This document shows positions 58,764-64,000 of a DNA stretch of 64,000 bases, in pieces. The number at the start of each line of letters is the position of its first letter. Within the stretch, counting starts at the first letter, position 1. The notes below the pieces were generated by a model that saw nothing but the letters and a program-made list of their open reading frames with translations, was not told the origin of the DNA and made no database searches. The position numbers were made by a program, and so were the translations under genes. This stretch comes from Morinoia aosen. Taxonomy: Eukaryota; Arthropoda; Malacostraca; Amphipoda; Talitridae. The stretch lies in NCBI GenBank assembly GCA_030386875.1, contig CM059577.1, forward strand, positions 25,059,038-25,123,037, written 5' to 3'.

Positions 58764-59186
58764 TCAATGTCTCCATTGAGGATAGGATTTCAATGTATTG
58801 TCATCAAACGACGTTGCGAGCTGTAGAGGCTCGATCACAACCGCCACATAAAGGTTCCTTTGGAGTCGCTGCAGTGGACGGGCTTCCCTCGGCAGAGTAG
58901 GGGGCATACCTAAGACGGCAGTGGTTGGCAGAAATAGAAAGAAAAACAGTTTATTTCCAATAAAGGTGACAGCAAAGGTCGTTGTTTCCTCCCCGCATGC
59001 CATTCGGGCATGGTGAGGAACTTTCTTCACATAATTCCCTTTGTTTCTGCTAAATGATAAGATCCATGTGACGCGCGACGAAATAAAAGTTCCCATTCCA
59101 ATCGCCACCCAGGAACTCCCGAGCAAAGCTAAGTGCCATGATCTACCTGTGATCTCAAGAGCCCAGTTCCCCCCTCCGATGCACAT
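58764..59186 (-). CDS. Hypothetical 140-codon frame, unknown
   Basis: This is the longest open frame in the window with an ATG that is not built from a tandem repeat. It begins MCIGGGNWALEITGRSW and includes a basic stretch (NYVKKVPHHARMACGEE) and a hydrophobic segment (KLFFFLFLPTTAVLGM). It ends in TAA at 58764. It could encode a small membrane protein or come from an old transposon. No family, splice sites or neighbours support a function. Base composition is only slightly above background. Confidence 0.25.
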   Translation of the reverse strand: MCIGGGNWALEITGRSWHLALLGSSWVAIGMGTFISSRVTWILSFSRNKGNYVKKVPHHARMACGEETTTFAVTFIGNKLFFFLFLPTTAVLGMPPTLPREARPLQRLQRNLYVAVVIEPLQLATSFDDNTLKSYPQWRH

Positions 59187-59189
59187 GTA

Positions 59190-59980
59190 GGATTATCTCT
59201 GACGCGTAAGGTTACCATTAATTTGTAACTATCTTTGATTTATCAGATTTATCTTTGATGTGGTAAGCATAACTTTGATCTGCTAAGTGATTCCGGAATT
59301 CTTTCCCTTTAGGCAATAAACCTCGATGTGGTTTGGGTTGTCTCACTTTCTAAGGATAGAGTAGCAAGTTGTCGCTGACGTTATTGAAGTTGATAATATT
59401 AGAGTGCTACGCGACGCTACCTCAAATGATGCCTTGAAACTTTGAAGTCTTTGGCACATGATAAATCAAATCATAGGATTAATTTGATATTGACTACGAG
59501 TGACTTATCTATCATGTGAAAAATTTGTGAATTGTTGGAGTGATGAGAAAAGGGTCACGATGACGAAGTTAAAAATATAATGATGAGAATACGAACAGAG
59601 CGCATTGTGTTGCTTACAGTCTTGAAATAATATCACGCGAAAATTTCATGTTGATCCCTCATCATTGGAAAAGAAATAACACGTTTAGATGGCGCTGCTG
59701 CAGGACTTAGTAATGTCAAGCCAAATAGCTCCCCAACATTTAGCGCCATAGCGGTGGAACTAGAAACTTCCATCTAAATAGGGCCATAACAGTCCAGCGT
59801 CCATTTCAAAGATTGAGTACATTTTTAATTACGTAGGTTACACGCGTTGAAACTCAATGTAGGCCAGGCGTAATTTCTTAACGTTGAAACACTTTTTAAT
59901 TAAATAAGTGATACACATTGGACTTCACAGTGCTATTATTGCATCTCCAGCAATACCTTCTCTCCTTCTCTTCCACATTA
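59190..59980. other. AT-rich spacer
   Basis: Short motifs such as 'aactcaatgtagg' recur at about 58470 and 59850. Nothing else was recognised. Confidence 0.4.
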
Positions 59981-59984
59981 TTTT

Positions 59985-61003
59985 AATATTTTATTGCCCC
60001 ATTTGAAGGGGCTTCATTATTTTATTGCCTCATCTGAAGGGGCTTCATATTTTATTGCCTCATTTGAAGAGGCTTCATTATTTTATTGCCTCATTTGAAG
60101 AGGCTTCATTATTTTATTGCCTCGTTTGAAAGGGTTTCATCATTTTATTGCCTCATTTGAAGAGGCTTCATTATTTTATTGCCTCGTTTGAAAGGGTTTC
60201 ATCATTTTATTGCCTCATTTGAAGAGGCTTCATTATTTTATTGCCTCGTTTGAAAGAGCATCATCATTTTATTGCTTCATTTGAAGAGGCTTCATTATTT
60301 TATTGCCTCGTTTGAAAGGGTTTCATCATTTTATTGCCTCATTTGAAGAGGCTTCATTATTTTATTGCCTCGTTTGAAAGGGCTTCATCATTTTATTGCC
60401 TCATTTGAAGAGGCTTCATTATTTTATTGCCTCGTTTGAAAGGGTTTCATCATTTTATTGCCTCATTTGAAGAGGCTTCATTATTTTATTGCCTCGTTTG
60501 AAAGGGCATCATCATTTTATTGCTTCATTTGAAGAGGCTTCATTATTTTATTGCCTCGTTTGAAAGGGTTTCATCATTTTATTGCCTCATTTGAAGAGGC
60601 TTCATTCTTTTATTGCCTCGTTTGAAAGGGTTTCATCATTTTATTGCCTCATTTGAAGAGGCTTCATTATTTTATTGCCTCGTTTGAAAGGGTTTCATCA
60701 TTTTATTGCCTCATTTGAAGAGGCTTCATTATTTTATTGCCTCGTTTGAAAGGGTTTCATCATTTTATTGCCTCATTTGAAGAGGCTTCATTATTTTATT
60801 GCCTCGTTTGAAAGGGTTTCATCATTTTATTGCCTCATTTGAAGAGGCTTCATTATTTTATTGCCTCGTTTGAAAGGGTTTCATCATTTTATTGCCTCAT
60901 TTGAAGAGGCTTCATTATTTTATTGCCTCATTTGAAGAGGCTTCATTATTTTATTGCCTCATTTGAAGAGGCTTCATTATTTTATTGCCTCATTTGAAGA
61001 GGC
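59985..61003. repeat. 31 bp minisatellite in 62 bp dimers, about 33 monomers
   Basis: Type 1 'attgcctcatttgaagaggc' alternates strictly with type 2 'attgcctcgtttgaaagggt' through most of the array. Both ends carry runs of type 1 only. The monomer has the short inverted repeat GCCTC...GAGGC in type 1, which type 2 loses. Confidence 0.96.
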
Positions 61004-61004
61004 C

Positions 61005-61460
61005 AGTGTAAGAATTGCTGAATTGAGAGTTCATGCTGAGGGAACAGCGAAAGGGTTGAAATAAAGTATGCTGAAAATTGTTTCTTGTTTCATTACACGC
61101 TAGGTTTTTATCCTAAAGCTCAAATTAGTCCACAAAACCGCTCCTTAACGAGAAATTAACTGTTAACGTGAAATTAACTTCTGTTTCAAGAACACAATGA
61201 AAATTTTTCCTGTTCGTGACCGAACGAGTGCATCCAACTTCCCCAATTTTTTATTGGCTGTAGGCATATACAACCATAGAATTTTCCGACCTACACTTCA
61301 CGTCGTCGTAGTGGCTCAACTTGCAGCGTAAGTTCATTAAAGTGGACTTGGCTGGGCTACGTGCTGCACAGCGCTTTACGTAGCCAAATCAACTTAGTAA
61401 AACTTAAATTTCCAGCTGCACCGCTACCACGATGTAAACTGCCTGAACATTTCACATCCC
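61005..61460. other. Spacer
   Basis: No gene or repeat recognised. Confidence 0.4.
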
Positions 61461-61464
61461 AGGA

Positions 61465-61615
61465 ATCAGTACGACCTGACCCGCCAAAAAAATACATTTC
61501 AGTTGATGGACTCGATAGTTGAATTGATTCAATTGATTCAATCAGTACGACCTGACCCATCAAAAAAATACATTTCAGTTGATGGGCTCAATGGTTGAAT
61601 TGATTCAAACCAACA
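61465..61615. repeat. 76 bp tandem duplication
   Basis: 'atcagtacgacctgaccc' starts both copies (61465 and 61541), each followed by the same 'catttcagttgatgg' segment with few differences. Confidence 0.9.
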
Positions 61616-61779
61616 AGATCGAGTTTGTACTGAACATTTCGGCCTCCCTGGACATTTGACTCGCAGAGTCCCCCCTTATTTGCCCCCTCTGTGCCTCCTG
61701 TGCTTTGTTTCTACATCTTTTATCCCTGAAAATTATTGGAGCTGTAGACCTGAGTTATTATGTGTCGTTTGTCTGCGGC

Positions 61780-61850
61780 CGCGCCCATAAAGCTCTGTCC
61801 CGGGACCATAAAGCTCTGTCTCAAGCCCATAAATTCAGCCTTAAAACTGA
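61780..61850. repeat. 'cccataaagctctgtc' repeat, 3 copies
   Basis: Three copies of about 20-22 bp; the third is partly diverged. Confidence 0.75.
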
Positions 61851-61902
61851 GGAACGGGCGGCGTACAGCCTGCTGATCGTGAAAATATCTTCAATTAATG
61901 TA

Positions 61903-62400
61903 CGTGCTGGGCAGTGTGCGTAATGCACGTGCAGGAGAGTACACTCGATGTACGTGCTGAGCAGTGTGCGTAATGCACGTGGAGGGCAGTGTGCGTAACG
62001 CACGTGCATTAAAGTACGCTCAATGCACGTGCAGGAGAGTACACTTGACGTACGCGCAGGGCAGTGTGAGTAATGCACGTGCAGGAGAGTACACTTGATG
62101 TACGTGCTGAGCAGTGTGCGTAATGCACGTGCAGGAGAGTACACTTGACATACGCGCAGGGCAGTGTGCGTAATGCACGGGCAGGAGAGTACACTTGATG
62201 TACGTGCTGAGCAGTGTGCGTAATCCACGTGCAGGAGAGTACACTTGATGTACGTGCAGGGCAGTGTGCGTAATGCACGTGCATGAAAGTACGCTCAATG
62301 CACGTGCATGAGAGTACGCTCAATGCACGTAGGGGAGAGTACACGTAACGCACGTGCATTAGAGTACTTTCAATGCACGTGCAATATAGCATACTGAAAT
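61903..62400. repeat. 50 bp minisatellite rich in CACGTG, about 10 copies
   Basis: The unit contains 'taatgcacgtgcaggagagt' and 'gatgtacgtgctgagcagtg'. It carries the palindrome GCACGTGC, the core of bHLH E-boxes, at least a dozen times over 500 bp. The minus-strand frames (92-135 codons, Cys/His-rich) are by-products. Confidence 0.93.
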
Positions 62401-62404
62401 GACT

Positions 62405-62755
62405 TAATGCACGTGCAGATGAGCGCGCCGTTGGGCTGATGGAAAGCTGGCATAATTTACGCGCTAATTATGTGGCAGTTGTAATTTACGCGAGTAAAAA
62501 TGACATTTGTTGATGTTGAGTTAGTGCACTGTGATATATAATGACGGGTGTTGTTCCGCGCCGGAGTGGCGTGAGGCAGCAGAATATATTATTGCTTAAA
62601 GCGCCAGTTGTTTCTAATTGTTATTCCTGCACTTCGTAATTGCCTCACGCAATAACTGCATCACGTTAGAAGAGTTGCGTCAAGCAAGAATGGCGCCAAA
62701 CATTAATTAATGCACGCTGTAATTTCCTTGTGTTGGATTTCTTAATTGTCAAAAA
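62405..62755. other. Spacer
   Basis: Short 'gcgccagttg' and 'cctcacgcaa' motifs only; nothing assigned. Confidence 0.35.
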
Positions 62756-62759
62756 ATTT

Positions 62760-63037
62760 CACCTATGAATGCTTCACACTGGCATTGCCTCACGCTATAA
62801 TGCTTCTCGCTGCAATCGATTCGCACGCATTGCTTCACGCTGTCATTGCTTCACGCGGGTATTGCTTCAGGCACGCTGAAATTGTTTCACTGTGGCATGG
62901 CCTCACGCTGTACTTGCTTCACTCTGGAATTTCTTCGCTGTGGAATTGCTTCACACTGTCTTCATTACTTCATGCTGTTATTGCCTCATGTTATAATGAC
63001 TTCACACTCTTACTTCGTCACACCATAAATATATATG

Positions 63038-63073
<36 letters not shown>

Positions 63074-63240
63074 TATATATATACATATATGCTGTATTTG
63101 TGTTACACTGTTATTGCTTCACGTTGATTTTGTCTCACACATTTATTGCATCACTCTATTATTTCTTCGGGGTGTAATTTCTTAGCATTATTGATGTTTT
63201 ACGTTGTAGCTGCTTCCCGCTGGGATTGCTGCACACTCGT
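62760..63240. repeat. Degenerate 'attgcttcacgctgt' repeat with a TA tract
   Basis: About 25 diverged copies of a roughly 15-17 bp unit. A (TA)n microsatellite at about 63028-63088 interrupts it. Confidence 0.7.
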
Positions 63241-63295
63241 ATTGCAAGCTCCATTACTGGCATGACTGACATGGGATGTGCCAGTACTGACATGT

Positions 63296-63315
63296 GTCAT
63301 GGTTTTAACCATGAC
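63296..63315. repeat. 20 bp near-perfect palindrome
   Basis: 'gtcatggtt' and 'aaccatgac' are exact reverse complements with a two-base centre. No function is assigned. From 63316 to 63540 a 70-codon plus frame (63278-63490) has no recognised family. Confidence 0.75.
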
Positions 63316-63781
63316 GTATAAGAAACGATCATTCATGGAGGACGCTCCACTATTTGAATTGTTCGAAGCAGCCCTGAGGAGTGTCGATAGCCGCGCTGAC
63401 GGTTATACATATTCTGCTTCACATCGACGTCACACCGACTTCGAGAACGCGAGGAAACAAGGGAGTCGTCCGACCGAAGAAGTTGCCTAAAGTCGACAGC
63501 TAAGGAGCTTATCACTCATTGCTATTTGTATCACTGTTCAATAGCTAACGTTAATTAGATTATCAGTACAATTATCGAGATTTGATGTTCCCCTTGCGAA
63601 TATAATTCAATACGCTAGAGTCAAACGTAACAGCTTGTTTGTGGAATTAATTCATCTTAAGATTATACACCACAGAACAGGAATTCAGAGCCAGAAAAAC
63701 GTAAATTCCCCGCACCTCTCAGAACCTCTTAATGATGAAAAAAGTGCGAAAAAAAACGTCTCCAGCCGCATTTGTGAACGC

Positions 63782-64000
63782 ATGAATTCCACAATGGATG
63801 AATTGAAACGATCATGGAACATAAAACTGATTCCCACCAAAGCCGATGGACACTGCCTCCTCCACGCAGTAGCTCAACTACTTACAAAACAACCAGCATC
63901 AAAATGGAATTACAATTCCCTAAAGGCTGCAATCAAAACAGAGAGTAAAGCAAACTACAGCACATATGCTAAGTTTTTTGACAAGAACAGTGGCGACATG
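63782..64000 (+). CDS. OTU-domain cysteine protease-like protein, N-terminal part, truncated by the window end
   Basis: From the ATG at 63782 the frame is open to the last base (73 codons). Residues 16-35 include the motif KADGHCLLHAVAQLL. It fits the catalytic D-G-x-C box of OTU (ovarian tumour) cysteine proteases, with Asp22 and the nucleophile Cys25. The His of the triad would lie beyond the window. OTU enzymes cleave ubiquitin chains, and related OTU domains also occur in arthropod transposable elements. The same frame is open upstream to a stop near 63540, with a Ser/Lys-rich stretch and no earlier ATG. The true start could therefore be upstream through splicing, or this may be the middle of a larger polyprotein. 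A host deubiquitinase and a transposon-encoded OTU are both possible. Confidence 0.65.
   Translation, partial: MNSTMDELKRSWNIKLIPTKADGHCLLHAVAQLLTKQPASKWNYNSLKAAIKTESKANYSTYAKFFDKNSGDM

Noticed and set aside
6612-62400. The idea that stop-free arrays on one strand form a hidden coding system
   Set aside because: For units of 13-35 bp of moderate GC, the chance that one strand lacks all three stop trinucleotides is high, so six such arrays are not surprising.
1-64000. tRNA genes, rRNA, bacterial promoters or ribosome-binding sites
   Set aside because: No TPsiC-like 'ggttcgaatcc' block with a matching acceptor stem was found. Prokaryotic signals do not apply to this AT-rich, intron-containing eukaryotic sequence.

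Overview
This is a eukaryotic, almost certainly arthropod, nuclear genomic window. The evidence is an AT-rich background, GC-rich short exons with GTGAGT-type splice donors, decayed Tc1/mariner, Helitron and TTAA-site DNA transposons, CCTAA-like repeats, and no compact genes, operons or ribosome-binding sites. No rRNA, tRNA or CRISPR array was recognised. By inference it is a hexapod or crustacean with a large genome; the species cannot be named.

The dominant feature is tandem repetition. At least nine large minisatellites (13, 35/32, 17, 22, 28/27, 32, 26, 31/62 and 50 bp units) cover about a quarter of the window, and many smaller degenerate arrays fill much of the rest. The long open frames over the 13, 35, 17, 28, 32 and 26 bp arrays are products of stop-free repeat units and are not annotated as genes.

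Layout: 1-6.6 kb, AT-rich spacer with degenerate repeats and a small GC island at 5.05 kb. 6.6-7.8 kb, 13 bp array. 8.5 kb, a foldback element. 9-10.2 kb, small repeats. 10.2-11.2 kb, two putative minus-strand exons. 13.0-13.7 kb, a dead mariner-like transposase. 19.3 kb, a Helitron end holding an empty TTAA site. 20.1 kb, a decayed duplicate of the 10.9 kb exon region. 21.5-26.3 kb, several arrays around a minus-strand exon at 25.7 kb. 29.8-35.5 kb, the giant 35/32 bp array. 36.5 kb, a GIY-YIG-like remnant. 37.2-43.8 kb, a nested transposon cluster: two inverted copies of a 1.1 kb TTAA element, a 286 bp Helitron, and a 4.77 kb Helitron containing a TTAA element, a mariner fragment, a 253 bp MITE and a 17 bp array. 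45.4 kb, a minus-strand exon. 47.4 kb, a Tc1 remnant. 50-51.3, 52-54.6, 55.2-57.6, 60-61 and 61.9-62.4 kb, large arrays. 63.8-64 kb, the start of an OTU-domain coding region that runs off the window.

The best candidate for a real host gene is a minus-strand multi-pass membrane protein whose exons at 45.4, 25.7, 10.9 and 10.2 kb have splice sites and compatible phases; the first two are strong, the last two weaker. Its introns are bloated by the arrays. One 22 bp array starts directly at a splice donor and repeats donor-like GTGAGT, so it may produce many decoy donors. The most decisive mobile-element evidence is a filled TTAA site, an empty counterpart at 19381-19384, and Helitron termini of the form A|TC...hairpin...CTAG|T.
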